From an uncultured Lachnospiraceae bacterium (GTDB lineage Bacteria > Bacillota > Clostridia > Lachnospirales > Lachnospiraceae), in NCBI GenBank assembly GCA_902780405.1, contig CACZFI010000010.1, positions 30,322-94,321 of the forward strand: 64,000 nucleotides of DNA, read 5' to 3'. The position numbers and the translations under genes were made by a program. Positions 52,640 to 60,643 of this stretch are shown piece by piece. The notes beneath the pieces are model-generated. The model was not told where the DNA came from. It was given only the letters and a program-made list of their open reading frames with translations, and made no database searches. Each line of letters opens with the position of its first letter. Position 1 is the stretch's first letter.

Positions 52640-53322
52640 TTTCGTTCTCCTTTATCCTGTGTCAGTTCCGTATAGTCATGAATCGTCTGTTCTATTCCCG
52701 CATAAGCCGCAGCAGGAAGCGTCGGATTGTCTCCCGTCACAGCTACGATGTGTTTGATACCCGCGCTTTGTGCCGCCTGTATTCCGACCGCGCTGTCCTC
52801 AAAGACAAGGCATCTCTCCGGTGCTTTGTTGATCAGCTTACACGCCGTAAGATACAGATCCGGAAAGGGTTTATCACGAAGCTTCCCGTGTCGTTCGGCA
52901 ATCTTTTCGGGATCAAACCAGCGATACAGATCAAACTGTTCAAAATAAAATGATATATTGGAAAGACAGGTTGCCGTGGCAATCGTCCTCGGAATCTTGT
53001 ACTCCGTCAGATAATCCAGGAACTGTGGAAGTCCCGGCGCCAACGAGAAATCGGGATCTTCGCGGCACAGTTTCCGATAGATGCCTTCCTTTTCTTCCGT
53101 CAGCTGAAACTCCATGTCGGTGCTGATCTCATATCCTAAATAATGCTCCAGGATATCCTTTGCGCCGTGGGTTCTGATATATCGTTCGGCCTCGTCGGTA
53201 TCGATGTTTCCGCCGGCGATTTCCTCCACGTACAGTTTCCAGGCTTCAATATGCTTGGATCCGTCAAAAACACAGGTGCCGTTAAAATCAAAGATGACAC
53301 CGATGATTTCGTCTAATTTCAT
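52636..53322 (-). CDS. HAD-family hydrolase (beta-phosphoglucomutase-like)
   Basis: The 228-residue protein has the HAD fold with a helical cap. Motif I reads VIFDFNGTCVFDG, with Asn in place of the second Asp, motif II is ATATC, and motif IV is LVFEDSAVGIQAAQSAG. The Asn change removes the usual general acid, so it may be a phosphatase of altered activity or a phosphonatase-like enzyme. It lies directly before nth in an operon. Confidence 0.85.
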   Translation of the reverse strand: MKLDEIIGVIFDFNGTCVFDGSKHIEAWKLYVEEIAGGNIDTDEAERYIRTHGAKDILEHYLGYEISTDMEFQLTEEKEGIYRKLCREDPDFSLAPGLPQFLDYLTEYKIPRTIATATCLSNISFYFEQFDLYRWFDPEKIAERHGKLRDKPFPDLYLTACKLINKAPERCLVFEDSAVGIQAAQSAGIKHIVAVTGDNPTLPAAAYAGIEQTIHDYTELTQDKGERK

Positions 53323-53958
53323 CTATACTCCGTTTCTCTTGCAGACGTCCGCAAGAATACATGCATCACAGTGCGGCTTGGTTCTGGCCGTGCACACCGC
53401 CCGTCCGTGTTCCACAAACCTGTGGCACAGATCGTTGCCCTCCTCAGGCGGTACAATGGCTCTTAAAGCCTTCTCCACCTTGTACGGATCTTTCTCACCG
53501 TCCGTCAGTCCGATCCTTGCAGAGAGTCTGATACAATGCGTATCCGTGACGATGGCCGGTTTCCCGAAGACGTCTCCGACGATCAGATTTGCGCTCTTTC
53601 TTCCCACGCCGGGAAGCGCAAGCAAAGCGTCAAAGTCCTCCGGAACTCTGTCGTGATACGTCTCATGAAGGACCGTCATGCAGGCCTTGATATCCCTTGC
53701 CTTGCTCTTTCCGAGACCGCAGGGCCTCACGATCTTTTCGATCTCCTCCACGGGTGCTTCGGCAAGCGCAGCGATTGTCGGATACCGGTCATAAAGCTTC
53801 GGCACGATCTCATTGACCCTGGCGTCCGTACACTGGGCAGCCAGTCGCACCGATACCAGAAGCTTCCATGCGTCGTCATAGTCAAGCGTACACGCAACAT
53901 CCGGGTACGCTTCGGCAAGCAGCCGGATCACCTCTTCGACACGCTTCTTTTTCGTCAT
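53323..53958 (-). CDS. nth: Endonuclease III (DNA glycosylase/AP lyase)
   Basis: Nth removes oxidised pyrimidines and cuts the abasic site. The 211-residue protein has the helix-hairpin-helix LPGVGRKSAN with catalytic K121, Asp139 in VTDTH and the C-terminal Fe-S ligands CTARTKPHCDACILADVC (C-X6-C-X2-C-X5-C). It lies between the HAD gene (0 bases) and the HD gene (16 bases). Confidence 0.95.
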   Translation of the reverse strand: MTKKKRVEEVIRLLAEAYPDVACTLDYDDAWKLLVSVRLAAQCTDARVNEIVPKLYDRYPTIAALAEAPVEEIEKIVRPCGLGKSKARDIKACMTVLHETYHDRVPEDFDALLALPGVGRKSANLIVGDVFGKPAIVTDTHCIRLSARIGLTDGEKDPYKVEKALRAIVPPEEGNDLCHRFVEHGRAVCTARTKPHCDACILADVCKRNGV

Positions 53959-53974
53959 AGTCTTTCCTCTTGAT

Positions 53975-54415
53975 CTAAGGCTTCTCGCCCGTCACCAGAT
54001 AGACTCTGGCCTTCATATAGCGGTCCAGCAGTCTTTGATTGTAATCATCATCCCCCGGCAGTCTGGATGCATCACTGTTGTGCTCAAGATCCGCAAGTTT
54101 CACCTTCACCGCAAGCGGGTGGTCCTTCACTCTGGTGATATAGTCCATGTAGTCTTCCCCATCGGCCTTGGTAAGAATCCTGACCGCATCGACCACAGAC
54201 TTCGGAAATCCCTCTTCTTCGATCTCTTCGAATGTAACGTCCGTATCCTCGACCACGTCATGCATCAGAGCCACGCAGATTTCCTCCTCCGTGTTCATCT
54301 GCTCCGCAACGTGAAAGGGATGAAAGATGTAGGGGACACCGCCCTTATCAAGCTGTCCCTCATGCGCCCGGTACGCCAGCACCATGGCCTTTTTCGTCAG
54401 TTCGGTGTAAAGCAT
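53975..54415 (-). CDS. HD-domain phosphohydrolase (RelA/SpoT-like)
   Basis: The 146-residue protein is a single HD domain with YRAHEGQLDKGGVPYIFHP, the metal motif ALMHDVVEDTDVTFEEI and KLADLEHNSD. This matches the hydrolase domain of SpoT/MESH1 small alarmone hydrolases, so a ppGpp-related role is possible, but other nucleotides cannot be excluded. It is the first gene of the nth-pot operon. Confidence 0.82.
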   Translation of the reverse strand: MLYTELTKKAMVLAYRAHEGQLDKGGVPYIFHPFHVAEQMNTEEEICVALMHDVVEDTDVTFEEIEEEGFPKSVVDAVRILTKADGEDYMDYITRVKDHPLAVKVKLADLEHNSDASRLPGDDDYNQRLLDRYMKARVYLVTGEKP

Positions 54416-54585
54416 GCTTTCTCCTTCCGTGCATCAAGCGCTACGGGAGATATTCTACCATATTCGCAAAACCATGTAAATAAAACATCTATATAGCAGC
54501 AACAGTGACTATGTGACGCTTCACCCGTCTTATATCTTCCTTTGTTTCGGTTGACGAATCTTCGAAAAATAGATAAAATAACAGA

Positions 54586-54632
54586 AAAGACCCGCCTGGG
54601 GAAAGCGGGTCAATCTGCGTTATCTCTAACGC
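54586..54632 (+). other. Two adjacent hairpins in the leader before a small ORF
   Basis: GACCCGC and GCGGGTC (about 54588-54610) form one hairpin and GCGTTA-TCTC-TAACGC (54617-54632) a second, perfect one. GAAGGAGA follows immediately. The 478-base gap between the HD and AraC genes otherwise shows only the small ORF and an AT-rich stretch before the AraC start. It may be a leader that controls the SD or a terminator-antiterminator pair; no family was recognised. Confidence 0.5.
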
Positions 54633-54643
54633 GAAGGAGAAAT

Positions 54644-54760
54644 GTGGATTGTTTCCAATCCGTATATGAATCTTGGGGGGATTCCATATATCAAAACAGC
54701 ACTGACATGCTGTCTCGACCAATCCATCAGATGGAGTTGTTCTCCGATCTGTTGATGTAA
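54644..54760 (+). CDS. Possible 38-residue small protein
   Basis: A GTG at 54644 sits four bases after AAGGAG (54634-54639) and opens a frame ending TAA at 54758-54760. The peptide opens MDCFQSVYESWGDS and ends MELFSDLLM, a balanced composition. A competing ATG at 54642 gives a Cys-rich 38-residue peptide in another frame. Neither is confirmed; conservation is needed to choose. Confidence 0.3.
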   Translation: MDCFQSVYESWGDSIYQNSTDMLSRPIHQMELFSDLLM

Positions 54761-54893
54761 TCATACTAGATTGCATACAATTTTTCTATCACCGAAATGT
54801 CGTTTTTACCACATATTTATATCTACTTCATTCAGATACCGAAAATCCTCGCACCTACCCGATAGGGTAGCCCGAAGAAAGGAGCATCATCCT

Positions 54894-55655
54894 ATGGATA
54901 TCAAGCGGGAGATTAATCATAAACTGTATATGCAGCGTGAAGAGAACATCAAACACCTGGATTATGAGCGCGAATTCGGTTTCTATAAATCCATTTCCTC
55001 CGGAAATATGGAAGAGGTCGTTCGCAGGTATCAGCGTTATTTGGACTCCAACGGCAACCAGACCGAAGATCAGAGAAACGGTACCCTCTCCAAGAACCCG
55101 ATCCAAAACCGCAAGTATCACTTTGCGATCCTCGGTGCACTCGCAGCACGTTTCTGCGTGGAGGACGGACTTGAGCGTGAGGTCGCATACAGTATGACCG
55201 ACGTCTATATTCAGCGTATGGACGAGGTCTCGGACATCGAGACGATTGAAAGTCTGCAGTGGCAGATGATCAAAGATTTTACCGAGCGCATGCAGGAGAC
55301 CCGGAAGAAGGACATTTACTCCAAGCAGATCACCAAATGCATCGATTATATCTATAACAACTTGCACAAGAAATTAAGAAGTACAGAGATTGCCGAGTAC
55401 CTGCAGATGACACCCGCATACCTGTCCAAGCTCTTCTCCAAGGAAGTCGGCATGCCACTTTCCGCTTACATCAAAGACCAACGGCTTGTGGCTGCGGCAC
55501 AGATGCTTCGATTCTCGGATTTCTCCATTGCGGAGATTGCAGACTACTTTGAGTTTTCATCGCAGAGCCACTTCACATCCTCCTTCCAGGAAAAATACAA
55601 ACTGACACCCAAGAAGTACCGTGACAAGTACTCTCACAAAGCACTGGACAATTAA
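54894..55655 (+). CDS. AraC-family transcription regulator
   Basis: The 253-residue protein has an N-terminal helical part (residues 1-150) resembling the YSIRK-type sensor region of some Firmicutes AraC proteins. A C-terminal double HTH follows (RSTEIAEYLQMTPAYLSKLF; AEIADYFEFSSQSHFTSSF, then KLTPKKYRDKYS). The ATG at 54894 has AAAGGAG 11 bases upstream. It ends at a strong terminator. The target is unknown; the leader and possible small gene upstream are candidates. Confidence 0.85.
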   Translation: MDIKREINHKLYMQREENIKHLDYEREFGFYKSISSGNMEEVVRRYQRYLDSNGNQTEDQRNGTLSKNPIQNRKYHFAILGALAARFCVEDGLEREVAYSMTDVYIQRMDEVSDIETIESLQWQMIKDFTERMQETRKKDIYSKQITKCIDYIYNNLHKKLRSTEIAEYLQMTPAYLSKLFSKEVGMPLSAYIKDQRLVAAAQMLRFSDFSIAEIADYFEFSSQSHFTSSFQEKYKLTPKKYRDKYSHKALDN

Positions 55656-55690
55656 AGAATCCGCCGGACGTATGTCCGGCGGATTCTTTT
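55654..55690. terminator. Bidirectional terminator between the AraC and lon genes
   Basis: A 16-bp stem, AAAGAATCCGCCGGAC / GTCCGGCGGATTCTTT, around GTAT serves both convergent genes. Confidence 0.92.
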
Positions 55691-55696
55691 ATACAT

Positions 55697-57973
55697 TTAT
55701 TTCTTGTCCGCAAGCAGCATCTTCAACACTTCTTTCACGGTTTTCACAGGGATGATCGTGAGCCGTTCTTTCACTTCGTCCGCAACATCGTCAAGATCAT
55801 CCACATTATCATGCGGGATCAGCACATGGGTGATACCCGCACGATCAGCGGCCATCAGTTTCTCCGGCAGGCCGCCGATGGGCATCACGCCGCCCTGGAG
55901 TGAAACCTCACCCGTCATGGCATAGTGGGGATCCACAGCCTTGTTTAGGATCAGGGAAGCAAGCGCCGTCGTAAGCGTGATTCCGGCGGAAGGGCCGTCC
56001 TTCGGTACCGCACCTTCCGGTACGTGAATATGTAAGTCATGTGTTTCAAAGATCTGCGCACGATCCGGATACATGTGCTTGACCAGGCTTACCGCGATCT
56101 TTGCGGATTCCTGCATCACATCGCCGAGCTGTCCGGTCACGACGATCTCTCCCTTGCCCTTCACGAGCAGGGTCTCTATATAGAGGATATCTCCGCCCGC
56201 CGCAGTCCACGCAAGTCCGGTCACGATACCAGGCTTTCCTTTGGCAAGCATCTTGTCATGCCTGATCGGCTTTCTGTCAAAGAATTCCTTGAGTTTCTTC
56301 GGCGTTACCGATACGCTCTTTTCACCGTCCTTCACCAGTTTTACCGCTGCCACACGGCAGAGGGAATCCATACGCTTCTTGAGTCCTCGTACGCCGGCTT
56401 CCATCGTATAATCCTCAATGATCTTTGTAAGCGCCGGATCGGTCACCTTTAATTTGGACTTGCCGATGCCCATCTGCTTCATCGCTTTCGGAAGAAGGTG
56501 TCTTTTCGCGATCTGGAACTTCTCCGTCTGGGTATAACTGGGGAATTCGATTACCTCCATACGGTTTAACAAGGGCTCCGGAATGGTGTCCGTTGTATTC
56601 GCCGTGCAGACAAAGAGCACATCCGACAGATCGTAAGGCACGTTCATATAGTGGTCGGTAAATGTACTGTTTTGCTCGGGATCGAGAACCTCAAGCAGGG
56701 CGCTTGAAGGATCGCCGCTTACGTCACGGAAGATCTTGTCCACCTCATCGAGGACCATCACGGGATTTGAAGCACCGCTTCTCTTGATACCCTCCATGAT
56801 GCGTCCGGGCATGGCGCCGATATAGGTTCTTCTGTGACCCCGGATCTCTGCCTCGTCACGGATACCTCCTAAGCTGACACGGACATACTCCCTGCCCAAA
56901 GCCTTGGCAATACTCTGTCCGATACTGGTCTTTCCGGTTCCGGGTGCACCCACAAAGAGCAGGATGGATCCGGACTGTCTCTTATTGAGCGCCATCACAG
57001 CAATCTGCTCGATGATGCGCTTCTTCACCTTCTTCATACCGTAGTGATCCTCGTCGAGAATCTCCTCGGCCTTGTGAATATCAAGCTCCGCAGCCTCCTC
57101 CTTCTTCCAGGAAAGTGCGGTCACAAAGTCCAGATAATCGTAAAGCATGCCGTATTCGTGGCTGTCCTTGCCCTCCTGTTTCATACGGTTTAATACCTTT
57201 TTCGCCTCGTTTAAGGCCTCCTCGTTCATGCCGGAGTTTTCGATCTTTTGCTCGAACCTGCGGACATCCGTCACATTTTCCGGGTGCATGTCATCGAGCT
57301 TTTGCTGCAGGATCTCGATCTGCTTCTTTAAGGCATCCTCACGGTAAATCTTCTCATGCTTTTCGGCCTGCTCGCTCACCGCCTCGGACTCCACCTTGAT
57401 CATGGCCATCATCTCATAGAAGGCCTTCTCGCAGAGTTCCGTACGTTTCCTCAAAGAATCCGCCTCCAAGATCTCATAACGCTCCTCATTGTCGAGGCCG
57501 AGCTGCTGGGAAAGCGCCACCATCATCTCCCCGATGGACTTCCAGTGCATGACGTAGCTTCTGGCCATCATGCCCCACTGTGTGCCCTGAATATAATGGA
57601 TCATCATGGCACGCATTTCCTGGAAGCGCTCCGCAAGTTCCTCCTCGGTGATGTCGTTCTTATCCTTGCGAAGCTCTCCCTCTGCGGAGATCTCTCCGTT
57701 TGAGATCTCGATTTCCTTGATATTCACTCTGTTTAAAGTCCGAATGCCGATGTTACCGTCGTCATCGATGGACTCCACCTTGCCTGCAAGTCCGATGGGA
57801 TAGAAATCCTCCTCCCCCATCTGATCGCGCTCCTTGTCTTCCTTGAGCATCAGAAAGAGGATGTCCTCACCGATCTCCGCATCTTTTCTGGCAAGTTCCT
57901 GGAAGTAATCATTCTGAAAATAGATCCTGACACCGGGAACGATGAGTATATTATAAAAAGGTACTGTTGTCAT
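55697..57973 (-). CDS. lon: ATP-dependent protease Lon
   Basis: Lon degrades misfolded and regulatory proteins. The 758-residue protein has an N-terminal substrate domain and coiled coil. The AAA+ module has GAPGTGKTSIGQSIAKAL, LGGIRDEAEIRGHRRTYIGA and VMVLDEVDKI, and the protease domain has the catalytic Ser in PKDGPSAGITL. Of three near ATGs the one at 57973 is best spaced from AAAGGATG; 57982 would add three residues. A CIRCE operator lies directly upstream, so HrcA control is expected. Confidence 0.95.
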   Translation of the reverse strand: MTTVPFYNILIVPGVRIYFQNDYFQELARKDAEIGEDILFLMLKEDKERDQMGEEDFYPIGLAGKVESIDDDGNIGIRTLNRVNIKEIEISNGEISAEGELRKDKNDITEEELAERFQEMRAMMIHYIQGTQWGMMARSYVMHWKSIGEMMVALSQQLGLDNEERYEILEADSLRKRTELCEKAFYEMMAMIKVESEAVSEQAEKHEKIYREDALKKQIEILQQKLDDMHPENVTDVRRFEQKIENSGMNEEALNEAKKVLNRMKQEGKDSHEYGMLYDYLDFVTALSWKKEEAAELDIHKAEEILDEDHYGMKKVKKRIIEQIAVMALNKRQSGSILLFVGAPGTGKTSIGQSIAKALGREYVRVSLGGIRDEAEIRGHRRTYIGAMPGRIMEGIKRSGASNPVMVLDEVDKIFRDVSGDPSSALLEVLDPEQNSTFTDHYMNVPYDLSDVLFVCTANTTDTIPEPLLNRMEVIEFPSYTQTEKFQIAKRHLLPKAMKQMGIGKSKLKVTDPALTKIIEDYTMEAGVRGLKKRMDSLCRVAAVKLVKDGEKSVSVTPKKLKEFFDRKPIRHDKMLAKGKPGIVTGLAWTAAGGDILYIETLLVKGKGEIVVTGQLGDVMQESAKIAVSLVKHMYPDRAQIFETHDLHIHVPEGAVPKDGPSAGITLTTALASLILNKAVDPHYAMTGEVSLQGGVMPIGGLPEKLMAADRAGITHVLIPHDNVDDLDDVADEVKERLTIIPVKTVKEVLKMLLADKK

Positions 57974-57991
57974 CTTCATCATCCTTTCTTG

Positions 57992-58018
57992 TTAGCACTC
58001 TCACTCGCTGAGTGCTAA
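57992..58018 (-). promoter_or_regulatory. CIRCE operator (HrcA binding site) of lon
   Basis: TTAGCACTC (57992-58000), 9-base spacer, GAGTGCTAA (58010-58018): the exact CIRCE inverted repeat that HrcA binds. It lies between the promoter and the lon start. Confidence 0.96.
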
Positions 58019-58029
58019 ATCGTATTGAC

Positions 58030-58058
58030 ATCTTATCCCAAGTTGTTTCAAATGTCAA
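58030..58058 (-). promoter_or_regulatory. Promoter of lon
   Basis: TTGACA (58053-58058), a 17-base spacer and TAAGAT (58030-58035) on the minus strand, with the CIRCE element starting 11 bases downstream. Confidence 0.85.
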
Positions 58059-58066
58059 GCAGTATC

Positions 58067-59647
58067 CTATGATTTCCTGCTTTCCGTCTCGCTTCCCTTT
58101 CCCACACCGATCAGATAGAGCGCAGCTCCGCCGAACGCGCGGACCGCCGCCGCAGGACTCTCGTACACCCTGTCGTCTCCCGCATTCTTTACGCTGCAGC
58201 CTCCGTCCTTCTTTACGATAGCAACCGTGTGGATCATGGAGAGAAGCCTATGCCCCCGATTATACGCCGTCAGGATCCAGGCATCATAGCCTTCGGCAAA
58301 TGTGTCGAGCGCACCGGAAAAGAGCGCGCGCCCGGACAGATGTCCCGTTCGATAACCGGACTTTTTCAATGTCTCTTCTATTTTTTTCGGATTCGATCCG
58401 AATCTTCCGCCAAAACAGATTCCGTCCTCGGCATATAATTTCAAAAGTTTCGGAAAATCCGGTATCTCTCCCAAAGCTATGCGCACATTGTAATCCGCAA
58501 TCACCTCACAGGTGTTGTCTGCAGCATCCATCCTTCGACCGTTAAAAAACAAGCGCTCCGCGAGTTTTCCCGCATGTCCGTATCGCATGCCCGAAAGCAT
58601 CTTCTGACGCTCGATGTATCCGAAGGAATCTTGCGCCTTCTCCCGAAGTTCCCCCCAGGATTTTTCATTGATCTCATACTGCCGCGCAGACTTTGCCTTC
58701 GACATACTGCCGGAAAGAAGGTTCATCGTACCGAGTGCGACCGCATCCTTCAGACTGTACGCATCCTTTTCCTTCTCCGGAAGCTCGCTCCCGACCACAG
58801 CCGCAAACATCACCGCGCATCCGATCCACTCGCGTCCCGTGGGAAACTGCTTCAGTATGATGATGCCCGTCAGCACGGAAAAGACCGACTCCAGGCTCAT
58901 CAGGATCGTAGCCACCGCAGGTTCCGCATAGCGCTGTCCCACAAGCTGAAGCGTGTAAGCCACGCCGCAGGACATGATTCCGGAGTAAAGGAGCGACGGG
59001 CCCGCGTCATACACGGACGCAGTCGTCGGATGCTCCGCAACGAGCATCGGCAGAAGCGATAGTACCGCCGAGACAAAAAACTGCAGAAAGGACAGCAGCA
59101 CGCCGTCCGTCTTTTTTACGAAATGATCCACAAGCATAATGTGTGTGGCAAAAAACAGGGAGCAGACCAGACACTGCAGATCACCGGGGTCCACCTGTGA
59201 AAGCTCATTTCCGGAAAACGAAAGAAAATAGAGTCCCACCAATGCGGCAAATGCGCATACGAAGAGCTTTCCGGGCACCTTTTTCTTTAAAACAACGGAT
59301 AAAAAGGGAACCAGTATGATATAGAGTGCCGTGATAAATGCGGCTTTTCCGGCCGATGTGGTTCGAAGTCCCGCATTCTGAAACCAGGACGCGCACGAAA
59401 GAACGGCACCGCAGGCAAGACCGCCTTTAAGATCCGCCCGGGTGATCCTTAGCTTTTCTCCCGAAACTGCGCATCGGATCAACAAAAAAAGCCCGAGAAC
59501 CGTCACGGCGAGCACACTTCTTATGCACTGAAATGTGAAGGGACCGATAAAATCCATCCCCACACTCTGCGCTACAAACGACGATCCCCAGATCATGGCG
59601 CAGAGCAAAAGCGCGATATTTCCTTTTCTTTGTTCACGTTTCGTCAT
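58067..59647 (-). CDS. EamA-family transporter fused to a C39-like C-terminal domain
   Basis: The 526-residue protein has ten membrane helices in two EamA repeats (residues about 8-300; ALLLCAMIWGSSFVAQSVGM; the second repeat ends GCAVMFAAVVGSELPEKEK). EamA members export metabolites. The remaining ~225 residues are soluble and resemble the C39-like papain-fold domain of small Lachnospiraceae proteins, with NTCEVIADYNVRIALGE (Cys nucleophile position), FGSNPKKI and MIHTVAIV (His). Activity is not proven. The fusion is unusual. The ATG at 59647 has no ribosome binding site and sits 7 bases after a consensus -10, so it is probably leaderless. ATGs upstream fall within the promoter. Confidence 0.75.
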   Translation of the reverse strand: MTKREQRKGNIALLLCAMIWGSSFVAQSVGMDFIGPFTFQCIRSVLAVTVLGLFLLIRCAVSGEKLRITRADLKGGLACGAVLSCASWFQNAGLRTTSAGKAAFITALYIILVPFLSVVLKKKVPGKLFVCAFAALVGLYFLSFSGNELSQVDPGDLQCLVCSLFFATHIMLVDHFVKKTDGVLLSFLQFFVSAVLSLLPMLVAEHPTTASVYDAGPSLLYSGIMSCGVAYTLQLVGQRYAEPAVATILMSLESVFSVLTGIIILKQFPTGREWIGCAVMFAAVVGSELPEKEKDAYSLKDAVALGTMNLLSGSMSKAKSARQYEINEKSWGELREKAQDSFGYIERQKMLSGMRYGHAGKLAERLFFNGRRMDAADNTCEVIADYNVRIALGEIPDFPKLLKLYAEDGICFGGRFGSNPKKIEETLKKSGYRTGHLSGRALFSGALDTFAEGYDAWILTAYNRGHRLLSMIHTVAIVKKDGGCSVKNAGDDRVYESPAAAVRAFGGAALYLIGVGKGSETESRKS

Positions 59648-59654
59648 GTCCGTC

Positions 59655-59683
59655 ATTATACAACGCGGCAGCCATGCCGTCAA
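59655..59683 (-). promoter_or_regulatory. Promoter of the EamA-fusion gene (leaderless)
   Basis: TTGACG, a 17-base spacer and a perfect TATAAT lie on the minus strand. Seven bases follow before the ATG at 59647, which places transcription start at or next to the A of the ATG. Confidence 0.78.
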
Positions 59684-59694
59684 ACAAGGCGCCC

Positions 59695-59723
59695 TTGCCA
59701 ATCCCGACCGATTCTACTATAAT
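59695..59723 (+). promoter_or_regulatory. Promoter of hslO
   Basis: TTGCCA (59695-59700), a 17-base spacer and TATAAT (59718-59723), divergent from the EamA-fusion promoter. Confidence 0.72.
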
Positions 59724-59760
59724 ACCCATATGCAATTTTAGAACTGACGGAGGATTTCTC

Positions 59761-60627
59761 ATGTCCGACTATATCATCCGCGGCATGGCCGCAAATGATC
59801 AGGTGCGTTTTTTTGCCTGCACCTCCACGGAAATCGTTGAAAAAGCAAGAGTGACCCACAACCTTGCCCCGGTCGTAACCAATGCCTTGGGACGGCTTTT
59901 AACCGGCGGCGTCCTGATGGGCTCCATGATGAAAAATGAAACCGATAAACTCACCATCCGCATCCAGTGCCAGGGGCCCATCTCCGGCATGCTGGTGACT
60001 GCGGATTCCCTCGGACACGTCAAGGGCTACGTCAGCGAGACGGACGTCATGCTGCCCGCCTCAGCGCTCTCCGAAGCCATCGGGCTCGGCGTAATGAGTG
60101 TCATCAAGGATATCGGTTTAAAAGAACCCTATATGGGAGACACTCACTTAGCCAAGAGCAATATTGCCGAGGACCTGACCTACTACTTTGCAACCTCGGA
60201 CCAGATCCCCTCTTCCGTTGCCTTAGGCGTCCTGCAGGGACAGGATATGAAGGTCAGCCACGCAGGCGGCTTCATCATCCAGCTGATGCCCTTCGCCGGC
60301 GAGGAGATCATCTCCTATCTTGAGGAGCGTTTAAGAGACTTTTCTTTCACCGCCCTTTTAAAGGCTGGAAAGACCGTTGAGGAGATCATAAGCGAAGTCT
60401 TCGGAGACTACGACGTAAAGATCACCGATACCCTGCCCGCAGCCTATGTCTGCGACTGCAGCAAGGAACGTGTGGAGCAGGCCGTGATCAGTCTCGGAAG
60501 AAGAGAACTCTCTGCCATGATCGCAGAAGACAAGCCCATCGAGGTGGTTTGCGATTTCTGCAGAACCAAGTACGCATTTTCTGCGGAGGAATTACTCCGT
60601 ATGTTAAAAGAAGGACGACCGAAATAG
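59761..60627 (+). CDS. hslO: Hsp33 redox-regulated chaperone
   Basis: Hsp33 is a holdase that becomes active when its zinc cysteines are oxidised. The 288-residue protein has the conserved GRLLTGGVLMGSMMKNETDK and LTIRIQCQGPI. The zinc site CDCSKERVE and CDFCRTKY (CXC and CXXC) is complete near residues 233-267. The ATG at 59761 has ACGGAGG upstream; 5' starts are in another context. The PHP gene follows by 16 bases. Confidence 0.94.
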   Translation: MSDYIIRGMAANDQVRFFACTSTEIVEKARVTHNLAPVVTNALGRLLTGGVLMGSMMKNETDKLTIRIQCQGPISGMLVTADSLGHVKGYVSETDVMLPASALSEAIGLGVMSVIKDIGLKEPYMGDTHLAKSNIAEDLTYYFATSDQIPSSVALGVLQGQDMKVSHAGGFIIQLMPFAGEEIISYLEERLRDFSFTALLKAGKTVEEIISEVFGDYDVKITDTLPAAYVCDCSKERVEQAVISLGRRELSAMIAEDKPIEVVCDFCRTKYAFSAEELLRMLKEGRPK

Positions 60628-60643
60628 GTCGAAAGGAGCACAT

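Noticed and set aside
54586..54612. Resemblance of the CCGCCTGGG hairpin to a ZTP riboswitch
   Set aside because: Only the stem residues agree; the wider conserved blocks are absent.
54642..54758. Cys-rich 38-residue frame from the ATG at 54642
   Set aside because: The SD is only two bases from the ATG, and the composition (several Cys, Trp and hydrophobics) looks accidental. The neighbouring GTG frame is a better candidate.
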